Shown piece by piece: positions 35,073 to 40,816 of a DNA stretch of 52,500 nucleotides. Made by a program: the position numbers and the translations under genes. The DNA lies in contig CP073693.1 of the NCBI GenBank assembly GCA_018228645.1, positions 2,187,416 to 2,239,915 of the forward strand, read 5' to 3'. Under the pieces are notes generated by a model. That model was not told where the DNA came from. It saw only the letters and a program-made list of their open reading frames with translations, and did no database searches. The DNA is from Clostridiaceae bacterium Marseille-Q4143. GTDB taxonomy: Bacteria > Bacillota > Clostridia > Lachnospirales > Lachnospiraceae. The stretch's first letter is position 1. Each line of letters opens with the position of its first letter.

Positions 35073-35106
35073 ACCCTGCAGGCTGATGTCAGCCTGCGGG
35101 GTTTTT
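35073..35106 (+). terminator. Terminator inherited from the lost adhE
   Basis: CCCTGCAGGCTGA pairs with TCAGCCTGCGGGG, and TTTTT follows on the plus strand. The last codons of the minus-strand recombinase frame lie inside this stem. Confidence 0.87.
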
Positions 35107-35922
35107 CAGTTTTATTTGGACTTGTTCAAAGAGAACGGGAGATATGAGAAGCGGCTGGGTTCCCTGTGCGTAAGTCATTTCTACTGTTTCATAAAAATGG
35201 TCGTGAGCAGAAGAGGGATGAGCCTGCCTCCGCAGAATTCCGATATAGAATGGGTTGCTGAGAATGTAGCGGATTGCCCGGCTGTCAAATGGGTTTCCGC
35301 GGGAGGTGCAGATGCCGCGTGTATTAAGCATACGGGCAATTTCCGGACAGGTGCTTCCAGCTAGAAATTGCTGATAGATCATGGACACATAGGGGGCTTT
35401 TGCTTGGTCTGGAATAAAATGGCCTTCCACGACCTGATAGCCAAAGGGAGGAATGGAGACGACGCCACCGCGTTTGAATTTTTCCTGCATACCCCGGCGG
35501 ACCTCTTGCCCCAGGTTGACAGAGTAATATTCATCCATGGCTTCAAGGAGGGCTTCCATAAGGATGGAAGTAGGGTCATCTGACAGGGGTTCAGTAATAG
35601 AAATGACATCTATACCGCATTCACGGCGAAGCAGGGATTTGTAGAAAATACTGTCCTGACGGCTGCGGGCAAAGCGGGAATATTTCCAGACAAGAATCAC
35701 GTCGAAGGGACGGGGAGTCTCTCTGGCAGCTGAGATCATTTTTAGAAAAGCAGGGCGTCTTGCGGCAGTACGTCCGCTGATTCCTTCATCCAGATAGATG
35801 TGGGAATCCAGGAGCAGAAGCTGATGGTTTTCAGCATAAATGTGTATCTGGTTCAGCTGGCTTGCAGGGGAAAATTCAATCTGGTCATCTGTAGAAACAC
35901 GGATGTAGGCGGCAGCATTCAT
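35089..35922 (-). CDS. Serine recombinase, probably C-terminally truncated
   Basis: A frame of about 277 residues starting at the ATG at 35922 after CAGGAG. The resolvase domain has catalytic Ser10 in 'YIRVST', 'LDEGISGRTAARRPAF' and 'VWKYSRFARS' with the expected arginines. A recombinase (DNA-binding) domain follows at about 165-245 ('GYQVVEGHFIPD', 'RAIRYILSNPFYIGILRR'). Large serine recombinases normally continue with a zinc ribbon and coiled coil to about 450-550 residues. Here the frame ends at 'QIKLKNPAG', its last codons inside the adhE terminator, so the C-terminal part seems deleted. Its position at the right end of the cotJC element makes it the likely integrase/excisionase. It should not be assumed active. 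Confidence 0.84.
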   Translation of the reverse strand: MNAAAYIRVSTDDQIEFSPASQLNQIHIYAENHQLLLLDSHIYLDEGISGRTAARRPAFLKMISAARETPRPFDVILVWKYSRFARSRQDSIFYKSLLRRECGIDVISITEPLSDDPTSILMEALLEAMDEYYSVNLGQEVRRGMQEKFKRGGVVSIPPFGYQVVEGHFIPDQAKAPYVSMIYQQFLAGSTCPEIARMLNTRGICTSRGNPFDSRAIRYILSNPFYIGILRRQAHPSSAHDHFYETVEMTYAQGTQPLLISPVLFEQVQIKLKNPAG

Positions 35923-35953
35923 GAAAAGAACTCCTGAAAAAGTGTGGTTACTA

Positions 35954-35983
35954 TATTTTATGCCGGATTGCCTGGCTAACATA
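35954..35983 (-). promoter_or_regulatory. Sporulation-sigma-like promoter of the recombinase
   Basis: On the minus strand, CATAAAATA (plus 35954-35962) fits the sigma-E/sigma-K -10 pattern CATANNNTA. TATGTT lies 15 bases upstream (plus 35978-35983), resembling a sigma-E -35. It lies within 15 bases of the cotJC junction. Mother-cell expression of the recombinase would be expected if real. Confidence 0.38.
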
Positions 35984-35998
35984 CCATTGGGCGGTCCC

Positions 35999-36532
35999 GA
36001 TGGTGAACTGAGCGCCAGCATGCGGTATCTGGCACAACGTTATACCATGCCGTACCGGGAGTGTATGGCGACACTGACGGATATTGGAACGGAGGAGCTG
36101 GCTCATCTGGAAATGATATGCGCCATTGTATATCAGTTGACAAAGAATATGACCATGGAAGAATTAAAAGCATCCGGTTTTGACAAATATTATGTAGATC
36201 ATACTACAGCGTTGTGGCCACAGGCAGCAGGCGGCATTCCGTTTAATGCCTGTGAGTTCCAGTCCAAGGGAGATGCAATTACCGATCTTACGGAGGACCT
36301 TGCTGCGGAACAGAAAGCTCGGACGACGTATGACAATCTGCTTCGACTGGTCAAAGATCCTGAAGTGGCAGATCCGCTTCGCTTTTTAAGAGCAAGAGAG
36401 GTTGTTCACTTCCAACGCTTTGGTGAAACTTTGCGCATTGTACAGGAAAATCTGGATGCGAAAAATTTCTATATTATGAATCCGGAATTCGATACGGGAA
36501 TTAAAGGAAAATGCTGTGAGAAAAATGGATAA
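35999..36532 (+). pseudogene. cotJC: cotJC, 3' portion (interrupted gene)
   Basis: From GAT at 35999 the frame encodes 'DGELSASMRYLAQRYTMPYR', then 'GTEELAHLEMICAIVYQLT' and onward to a stop. That is the entire rest of CotJC, including the manganese-catalase-like 'E.LAHLE' ferritin-fold ligands and 'HFQRFGE'. The apparent N-terminal codons from 35921 are element sequence that happens to be open, not protein. Joined to residues 1-32 from 31920, it gives a 209-residue CotJC of normal length. As arranged here the gene cannot make full-length protein. Confidence 0.88.
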
Positions 36533-36547
36533 CTGATTGCTCAGGAA

Positions 36548-36588
36548 ATTCACGGTGTACCCATCAGGCTGTAGGATACACCGTGAAT
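36548..36588. repeat. Perfect 12-bp inverted repeat after cotJC
   Basis: ATTCACGGTGTA (36548-36559) and TACACCGTGAAT (36577-36588) are separated by 17 bases. There is no T-run, so it is not a standard terminator. It could be a protein-binding site or an RNA hairpin at the end of the cotJ transcript. Confidence 0.7.
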
Positions 36589-36695
36589 CCCAACACCGAG
36601 TGCAGGTAGGCGCCTACACTCAAAAGAGCAATGCAGAACATATGAAAAAGAAACTGAAAGAGGCGGGTTATGATTCAACGATTGTACAAGAATAA
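36588..36695 (+). pseudogene. SPOR-domain fragment (C-terminal end only)
   Basis: From about 36594 the plus strand reads 'RVQVGAYTQKSNAEHMKKKL' followed by 'KEAGYDSTIVQE' and a stop at 36693-36695. This is the typical SPOR peptidoglycan-binding domain. No start codon or ribosome site belongs to it, and only about 35 codons remain. It is probably the tail of a cell-wall amidase or lipoprotein, cut by a deletion between cotJC and here. Confidence 0.72.
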
Positions 36696-36904
36696 GTTTT
36701 TTTACCGAGGTATGTTTTCTCTGACTGAGGTGAGGCCTTACTTGTTAATCGCATGAGCCAGATTACATTTGCCAGATATCCGACTATCAGTACTAAAAGT
36801 GTGTTCACTGCTACTGGGAGACCAAGCAGTGAATCGATGTTCCACAGTACCAGCCAGCAGAGCAGTATATAAATTTTTGTATGTCTTAAAATGAATGATT
36901 TCAT
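36668..36904 (-). CDS. Small two-helix membrane protein
   Basis: A 78-residue protein from the ATG at 36904, seven bases after GGAGG; an upstream in-frame ATG overlaps that site. Two hydrophobic segments ('IYILLCWLVLWNI' and 'VNTLLVLIVGYLANVIWLM') are joined by a short loop, with a polar C-terminal tail. The tail overlaps the SPOR fragment on the other strand, so the last 10-25 residues may be a read-through product of the same deletion. Function not recognised. Confidence 0.55.
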   Translation of the reverse strand: MKSFILRHTKIYILLCWLVLWNIDSLLGLPVAVNTLLVLIVGYLANVIWLMRLTSKASPQSEKTYLGKKTYSCTIVES

Positions 36905-37035
36905 GATGTATTCCTCCATTTCTGATGCAAGTATAAAACGGTCATGTAAAACTTATATGTAACAACTGGTAAAATTTACGTAAAATTTAAGAGAAATTGC
37001 GAATCGAAACAGGTGGAAAAGCAGAAAAATAATAG

Positions 37036-37064
37036 TTGCATTTTTCAAAACCATACGGTATAAT
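37036..37064 (+). promoter_or_regulatory. Promoter of tRNA-Pro
   Basis: TTGCAT (37036-37041), a 17-base spacer and consensus TATAAT (37059-37064), 11 bases before the tRNA. Confidence 0.85.
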
Positions 37065-37075
37065 TAATCCGTTGT

Positions 37076-37150
37076 CGGGGTATGGCTCAGTTTGGCTAGA
37101 GCGCACGGCTGGGGGCCGTGAGGTCGCAGGTTCGAATCCTGTTACCCCGA
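37076..37150 (+). tRNA. tRNA-Pro (anticodon GGG)
   Basis: The 75-nt sequence folds as a standard cloverleaf: acceptor CGGGGTA / TACCCCG with discriminator A, and a D-arm with GGCTCAG...CTAGAGC. The anticodon stem CACGG / CCGTG closes a loop C-T-GGG-G-G, and the T-arm carries GGTTCGAATCC. The 3' CCA is not encoded. Its 3' half is the integration target of the prophage, and the left repeat leaves the tRNA intact. Confidence 0.96.
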
Positions 37151-37153
37151 TTT
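37115..37153 (+). repeat. Left attachment repeat (attL core, within tRNA-Pro)
   Basis: A 39-bp segment from the anticodon-stem 3' side to just past the tRNA (starts GCCGTGAGGTCGCAGG, ends CCCCGATTT). It is repeated exactly at 47077-47115. Flanking bases differ on both sides. Confidence 0.95.
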
Positions 37154-37198
37154 TTCCTTTATATTTAAGGCTTTTTTTGAAATTTGATAATTTTGCTA

Positions 37199-37216
37199 TT
37201 GATTACCTTTGATTAC
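37199..37216 (+). promoter_or_regulatory. Candidate integrase arm sites, left end
   Basis: Two direct copies of TTGATTAC (37199-37206, 37209-37216) lie 46 bases inside attL. The same octamer recurs near attR. Tyrosine integrases bind such short direct repeats flanking the core. Confidence 0.5.
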
Positions 37217-37247
37217 TCAAGAAAGGAGAAATAGCACATCTGACATT

Positions 37248-37277
37248 AAGACTAGATTAATTTCTAGTCTTTTTTTA
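37248..37277 (+). terminator. Terminator near the left prophage end
   Basis: AAGACTAGA pairs with TCTAGTCTT, followed by TTTTT. In the excised circle this would lie just past attP, downstream of the integrase gene. Confidence 0.85.
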
Positions 37278-37293
37278 TTTATCTGAATATCCC

Positions 37294-37312
37294 ATCTGTC
37301 ATACTAATAATG
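37294..37312 (+). promoter_or_regulatory. Recurrent prophage motif, copy 1
   Basis: ATCTGTCATACTAATAATG lies just before the ribosome site of the first prophage gene. It is one of four copies, each ahead of a transcription unit (others at 39221, 42237 and 45763). The CATAnTA block could be a -10 region, and ATCTGTC a shared activator or sigma contact. Confidence 0.5.
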
Positions 37313-37327
37313 GAGGGGGTGAGTAAA

Positions 37328-37486
37328 ATGTACAAATCAGAAACAATGAAATTTTCTTCATACGAAATGTCATTAGATGATCTGTTAGCGTATCATGGAG
37401 AACAAATCGAGCAAGAGAAAAAGGAAAGAAGAGAAAGACGAAAACGAAAAAAGGATGATTCTTATCGTAATGAACAAGAAAGATAA
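37328..37486 (+). CDS. Small basic prophage protein of unknown function
   Basis: A 52-residue protein with a strong GGAGGGGG site. The first half is mixed ('FSSYEMSLDDLLAYHGEQIE') and the second half is highly charged and basic ('KERRERRKRKK'). It could bind nucleic acid. It is the first gene inside the left end, directly behind recurrent motif copy 1. I do not recognise a family. Confidence 0.6.
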   Translation: MYKSETMKFSSYEMSLDDLLAYHGEQIEQEKKERRERRKRKKDDSYRNEQER

Positions 37487-37690
37487 AAAAAAGCCCCTGC
37501 TAGGCGAGTGAACCCTCATCACATTGTGTGAGGGTGTAGCGAGCCACACCCCCTTATTATGTAATTTTTAATGAGACGTATGAAACAAAACGAAAAAGGG
37601 GGTGTACAATTCACGAGAATCTTTCGTAGTGAATAAGAGAAGAAGCAATTAAAAAAAGGTACGTCTCAAAAAAAGAAAGGATGATTTGTT
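37487..37690 (+). other. Structured noncoding region, possible origin or packaging signal
   Basis: About 200 bases without a gene but with nested inverted repeats: CCCTCA...TGAGGG (near 37511-37532), TTCAC (37610-37614) with GTGAA (37629-37633), and the outer pair GAGACGTA (37573-37580) / TACGTCTC (37660-37667). Filamentous phages use intergenic hairpins for strand origins and packaging, and MobV relaxases act at an oriT usually just upstream of their gene. Which role applies is not visible. Confidence 0.4.
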
Positions 37691-37855
37691 ATGTTGTATT
37701 TGTTTTATACTATTATATTTCTTTTATTGATTTCAGATGTGTTTTGTTCTATTTTAGAAATTCATTATTATCGACAATTTAGAGAAGATTATAAATCTTT
37801 AATAGAATTGAAGAAGGAGTTGAGAAAATATGGGAAAATTTGCAATGAACATTAA
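37691..37855 (+). CDS. Small prophage membrane protein upstream of the relaxase
   Basis: A 54-residue frame with AAAGGATG nine bases before the ATG. The N terminus is strongly hydrophobic ('LYLFYTIIFLLLISDVFCS'), followed by a charged tail with coiled-coil potential ('EDYKSLIELKKELRKYGK'). It overlaps the relaxase start by 26 bases, so the two are translationally coupled. Single-pass topology is inferred; no family recognised. Confidence 0.6.
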   Translation: MLYLFYTIIFLLLISDVFCSILEIHYYRQFREDYKSLIELKKELRKYGKICNEH

Positions 37856-38510
37856 ACATTTTACTCAATCGAGTTTGTATGGATTAGATCGGCACAATAT
37901 GAGAAACACAAGTAATCACACTACTAACATAGATGATGAATTGACAAAAGAAAACATAATCTTAAAAGGTAATGACTCTCTAGCAAAATTAGCAAAAGAA
38001 CAAGTACAAGAAAGAGTCTTTGGTAGAATAACTTCTTCATCCATTTATGTATCTGAGTTTATTTTTACATTACCAGAAGGTCTTTCAAAAGAAAACGCTG
38101 AAGGATATTTCCGAGACTGTATAGACATTTTGGAACATATGGGAAACAATAAAGATAATATAGTAAAAGCCGTTGTACATTTAGACGAGCCAGACGCAAG
38201 ACCTCACATGCACCTAGACTTTGTTCCAATTACACGTGACGGCAGATTAAGTCGTAAGGATTTATTCACACGTGATACATTAAAGAAATTACAGTATGCA
38301 ATTCCCGAAAAATTGATCGAGAAAGGTTGGAACATAGAACTTCCAGAAAAAACTAAAAAGGGACAATACAAGAAAACAGTAAAGGAATTGAAAAAAGATC
38401 TTCTAAAGGAGATAGAAGATCTCAAGACAGAAAAAGCAGAATTGGAAGAAAATAATCTGAGTATGGCTTATGAAATTATAGATCGTGATCGTGAAGATTT
38501 GAGTTATTAG
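37830..38510 (+). CDS. MobV-family relaxase (plasmid Pre/Mob-like)
   Basis: A 226-residue protein with AAGGAG nine bases before the ATG. Motif 1 'HNMRNTSNHTTNIDDELTKE' matches the MobV HNxR...N pattern. The metal-binding motif reads 'HLDEPDARPHMHLDFVPIT' (HxDExxPHxH). These enzymes nick DNA at oriT for conjugative mobilisation or plasmid recombination. The C-terminal 45 residues are a coiled coil; classical Mob proteins are longer. Filamentous phages normally replicate with a Rep of their own, and this element has one at 40817, so a second HUH-type nickase is unusual. Confidence 0.87.
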   Translation: MGKFAMNIKHFTQSSLYGLDRHNMRNTSNHTTNIDDELTKENIILKGNDSLAKLAKEQVQERVFGRITSSSIYVSEFIFTLPEGLSKENAEGYFRDCIDILEHMGNNKDNIVKAVVHLDEPDARPHMHLDFVPITRDGRLSRKDLFTRDTLKKLQYAIPEKLIEKGWNIELPEKTKKGQYKKTVKELKKDLLKEIEDLKTEKAELEENNLSMAYEIIDRDREDLSY

Positions 38511-38640
38511 CCTTTCTTCTTTTGATTTCTGCTTTAATGTTTTTTAACATTTCTTCAGATCGAGCGTCATGCAATTCTTTCATTAATACAGCCCGTCTGG
38601 GATGTAGTATGAGCCAGATGTATTTTTTTATAAAGTCCAT
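38476..38640 (-). CDS. Small prophage protein divergent from the repressor
   Basis: A 54-residue frame from the ATG at 38640, six bases after AGAGGGGT. The N terminus 'MDFIKKYIWLILHPRRAVL' holds a short hydrophobic stretch, and the rest is charged and helical. It is transcribed leftward from the palindromic operator region, convergent with and overlapping the relaxase end by 35 bases. A lysis/lysogeny-switch partner is possible; no family recognised. Confidence 0.5.
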   Translation of the reverse strand: MDFIKKYIWLILHPRRAVLMKELHDARSEEMLKNIKAEIKRRKANNSNLHDHDL

Positions 38641-38655
38641 GGAAAACCCCTCTTT

Positions 38656-38673
38656 TTGTACATATATGTACAA
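38656..38673. promoter_or_regulatory. Palindromic operator of the prophage switch
   Basis: TTGTACATATATGTACAA is a perfect 18-bp palindrome. A further half-site GTACAA lies at 38684-38689. It lies between the leftward small gene and the rightward XRE repressor, 76 bases before the repressor start, the usual position of phage immunity operators. Confidence 0.7.
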
Positions 38674-38748
38674 GTATAAACGTGTACAATGTTCATTTTA
38701 TCATAATCTGAATATAATTGATACATAATATTTTTGAAGGTATTTATT

Positions 38749-38943
38749 ATGATTGATTATAGTCCACTTTGGCAAACAATGAAAGATAAGAACATTTCAC
38801 AGTATTATTTATTGAAACATGGAATAGATAATAGAGTTCTGGATGCGTTAAAGAAAAATAAGAACATAACGCTTTTAACGTTAGAAAAAATATGCAAGGT
38901 AGTTGAATGTACTGCAGATGATGTGGTCAAATTCGTAGATTAA
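38749..38943 (+). CDS. XRE/Cro-type prophage repressor
   Basis: A 64-residue helix-turn-helix protein ('LWQTMKDKNISQYYLLKHGI', 'TLLTLEKICKVVECTADDVV'), the short Cro/C1 type (HTH_26-like). The start is the ATG at 38749 after GAAGG; a TTG at 38734 is an alternative. It probably binds the palindrome at 38656 and keeps the prophage silent. A terminator directly follows, so it is monocistronic. Confidence 0.82.
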   Translation: MIDYSPLWQTMKDKNISQYYLLKHGIDNRVLDALKKNKNITLLTLEKICKVVECTADDVVKFVD

Positions 38944-38979
38944 GAGTATCAAAGCCGAAAAGCCGAGATGCTCTTTTTT
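38943..38979 (+). terminator. Terminator after the XRE repressor
   Basis: AGAGTATC pairs with GATGCTCT, followed by six T. Confidence 0.8.
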
Positions 38980-39295
38980 ATTGTCACAAAATTTAAACAT
39001 TCACCCCAAAGGGAGTTGTAAAATATATATCTATAAGTATTATACAGAAGATGATTCGCGGAAAAAGTGTTCAAATTGTCAAAATCTCAACCGTGTTCCT
39101 AGTTGCCCCTTCTTTCGTCAAATTGCACAAAAAACCTACCGTTTAGCCATCGAATTTTCTACATATAAGGAGCAAAAAACCGCCCCAAAAAAGGGACTTT
39201 TTCAACTTGTTTCCGATCGTATCTGTCATATTAATAATGTAAGGAAAAACAAACAAACCTTACAAAATTTAAAGAAAAGAAAGGGTTTTAAAGTT
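38980..39295 (+). other. Noncoding stretch before the 39296 gene
   Basis: This stretch of over 300 bases is open in one frame from 38981 but shows no ribosome site, no recognisable protein and odd codon use. It contains one TTGCACAA element (39123-39130) like those of the origin candidate at 40614, and recurrent motif copy 2. I read it as a leader/regulatory region, not a gene. Confidence 0.55.
39221..39239 (+). promoter_or_regulatory. Recurrent prophage motif, copy 2
   Basis: ATCTGTCATATTAATAATG, with TTGTTT 16 bases before TATTAA, lies 57 bases upstream of the 39296 start. It differs from copy 1 at a single base. Confidence 0.55.
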
Positions 39296-39937
39296 ATGAA
39301 AATTATTATTGAAAGATTACAGAAAGTTATTAAATTACATGATGAAATTGAAAAAAAGAATTGGGACTATGTAAAAGAAGTATGTGATGAAGATGAAGAA
39401 GAAAAAGGTTATTTTGTGTATAAAACACAATATGTAGCTCCGAAAGGTATACGCTATGACATTATTCAAGTTACAGATGCAAAAAATTATTATAAGATCT
39501 TTGTGTATCAAGATGATAAATACAAAAGAAAAGGTATCGAGTTAGTACGCAAATTATTAGAAGCAGAAAAAGAAAGACAGGCAAAATGGGAAGCAGAATA
39601 TGACGCAAGAATACAAGAAATGAAAGAAGAAACAGAAGAAATAGAAGAAACAGAAGAAACAGAATTAGAAACAAAACAAGTAGAACGAGTATATGTAGAT
39701 GTTTCAGGAGAAACTTTGAGTAAAATTATTTCAAAAGTGATTGATAGAACAAATGGTGATTATGATTATATATTCAGTGTGCTTAAAGAAGGTCTTTCAG
39801 ATCTGCATTTTGGACGTAAAATAGCATCACTTAATTTTGAAAAAGCAGGAGTTAAAATTTATGGAAACAGATTGATGATTAGTTTTCTTTTTAGGTATGT
39901 TTCTATTGTAAAAAAAGATAGAGAGGGGGAAATCTAA
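39296..39937 (+). CDS. Hypothetical acidic coiled-coil prophage protein
   Basis: A 213-residue protein from the ATG at 39296 after AGAAAGGG. The first 110 residues are helical and charged. A low-complexity acidic block ('EETEEIEETEETELE' near residue 112) resembles the acidic C-terminus of the Rep protein at 40817. The last 80 residues are better structured ('GETLSKIISKVIDRTNGDYD'). No family recognised. Followed after two bases by the next gene. Confidence 0.65.
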   Translation: MKIIIERLQKVIKLHDEIEKKNWDYVKEVCDEDEEEKGYFVYKTQYVAPKGIRYDIIQVTDAKNYYKIFVYQDDKYKRKGIELVRKLLEAEKERQAKWEAEYDARIQEMKEETEEIEETEETELETKQVERVYVDVSGETLSKIISKVIDRTNGDYDYIFSVLKEGLSDLHFGRKIASLNFEKAGVKIYGNRLMISFLFRYVSIVKKDREGEI

Positions 39938-39939
39938 TT

Positions 39940-40443
39940 ATGATAGAAAGAAATGAAATTGAAGCAATGACAGGAAAAACAACGGTAAAGGTAATTTTTG
40001 ACTATCAATTTACAGGAATAGTTATACACGAGAACATATATACAAGTGATAGTCGTTTCTTATATAAAAAAGTAGACAGTATTTATAGAATACATTTTTC
40101 AGAACTATTGAAACAGATTGTTGAAGTACTTAATAAACATGATCTTAATAATGTTTATTCTGTAAAAGCAGATTATACAGGAACAGATAATGTAGGATGT
40201 GTATGTTATACACACGAAAAAAAATATATTAGCGGTATTGTAGAAGAATTATTGAACAGAGTAATCAATCATGAAGAATATGAAGATATGATCAAAAATG
40301 TACGTCAGCCAATTTTTACAGGACATTGTTGCGAAAAAGATTCTAAAGTAGTGAAATTTACAATTGATGAGAATTTTGAGTGTCCGTATTTGTTATGTTT
40401 ACATTTTACAAGTTGGAAAGCATTCATGGAAAAGGGGGAATGA
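39940..40443 (+). CDS. Hypothetical prophage protein
   Basis: A 167-residue protein with an AGGGGGAAA site. It looks globular, with mixed strands and helices, no signal peptide and no membrane helix. Cysteines cluster weakly ('GCVCYTH', 'GHCCEKD'). It ends in ATGA overlap with the next frame. It sits between the acidic protein and a small DNA-binding protein in the replication half of the prophage. Function not recognised. Confidence 0.65.
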   Translation: MIERNEIEAMTGKTTVKVIFDYQFTGIVIHENIYTSDSRFLYKKVDSIYRIHFSELLKQIVEVLNKHDLNNVYSVKADYTGTDNVGCVCYTHEKKYISGIVEELLNRVINHEEYEDMIKNVRQPIFTGHCCEKDSKVVKFTIDENFECPYLLCLHFTSWKAFMEKGE

Positions 40444-40445
40444 TT

Positions 40446-40613
40446 ATGAGAAAGCAAAAATCAGGAAGACGAAGAGAAACGAAAGTGTTTATCAATCAAG
40501 ACACTTATGAATATTTACTAGCAACTAAAGGGGACAAGTCATTATCTTACGCAATAGCAGAAATAGTTGAACAGCATATTGAGAAAATGAAGAATCCGCC
40601 AGTCCGGTTTTGA
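40446..40613 (+). CDS. Small ribbon-helix-helix-like DNA-binding protein
   Basis: A 55-residue protein. The basic start 'RKQKSGRRRETKVFINQDTY' is followed by a helix-turn-helix pair ('EYLLATKGDKSLSYAIAEIV'), the pattern of Arc/CopG proteins. The ATG at 40446 is better spaced from the GGGGG site than the one at 40440. It lies directly before the iteron region and the Rep gene, where CopG-type copy-number repressors are found in rolling-circle plasmids. Copy control of Rep is therefore a reasonable inference. Confidence 0.62.
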   Translation: MRKQKSGRRRETKVFINQDTYEYLLATKGDKSLSYAIAEIVEQHIEKMKNPPVRF

Positions 40614-40770
40614 TTGCACAATTATGATCAAGTTGCACAATTAAAAAAACATGTGCAATGTGCAATTTTAAATTGAAGTATCAAAAAACGTTGAAAATAA
40701 AGGGTTTTTCACGCACTGAGGGATTGGCTACGTCTACAATCCCGATGTGCAAAGATGTGCAATTGTGCAA
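40614..40770 (+). other. Candidate replication origin with iterons and a hairpin
   Basis: Seven copies of one hexamer occur in 157 bases: two as TTGCAC within TTGCACAATT (40614, 40633), and five as GTGCAA (40653, 40660, 40747, 40757, 40765). Between them lies a hairpin, GGGATTG (40720-40726) and CAATCCC (40737-40743) with a 10-base loop. That is the layout of a rolling-circle double-strand origin: binding repeats beside a hairpin that exposes the nick site. It lies directly before the Rep gene. Confidence 0.6.
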
Positions 40771-40816
40771 AAGTCAAGTGTCAAAAGTCTTACATAAGAA
40801 AGGGGAAAAATATGAA

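Larger units (their letters stand above)
32013..35998. mobile_element. Skin-like intervening element splitting cotJC
   Basis: The two breakpoints read GGCGGACCCAATGG (left) and GGCGGTCCCGATGG (right). Recombination at the shared CCC would release 3,983 bp and recreate GGCGGACCCGATGGTGAACTG-type coding sequence (GGPDGEL). The element carries trkA, trkH, an adhE tail and, at its right end, a serine recombinase reading inward from the junction. A recombinase gene beside one end of DNA interrupting a sporulation gene is the architecture of sigK skin and similar elements excised in the mother cell. The recombinase seems truncated, so excision may no longer occur. Confidence 0.7.

Noticed and set aside
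38981..39295. N-terminal extension of the 39296 gene (318-codon frame)
   Set aside because: No ribosome site at 38981, the region holds recurrent motif copy 2, and a good site precedes the ATG at 39296.
39471..39674. Very hydrophobic 67-codon minus-strand frame
   Set aside because: Reverse complement of an acidic glutamate-repeat region, a common artefact; no ribosome site.
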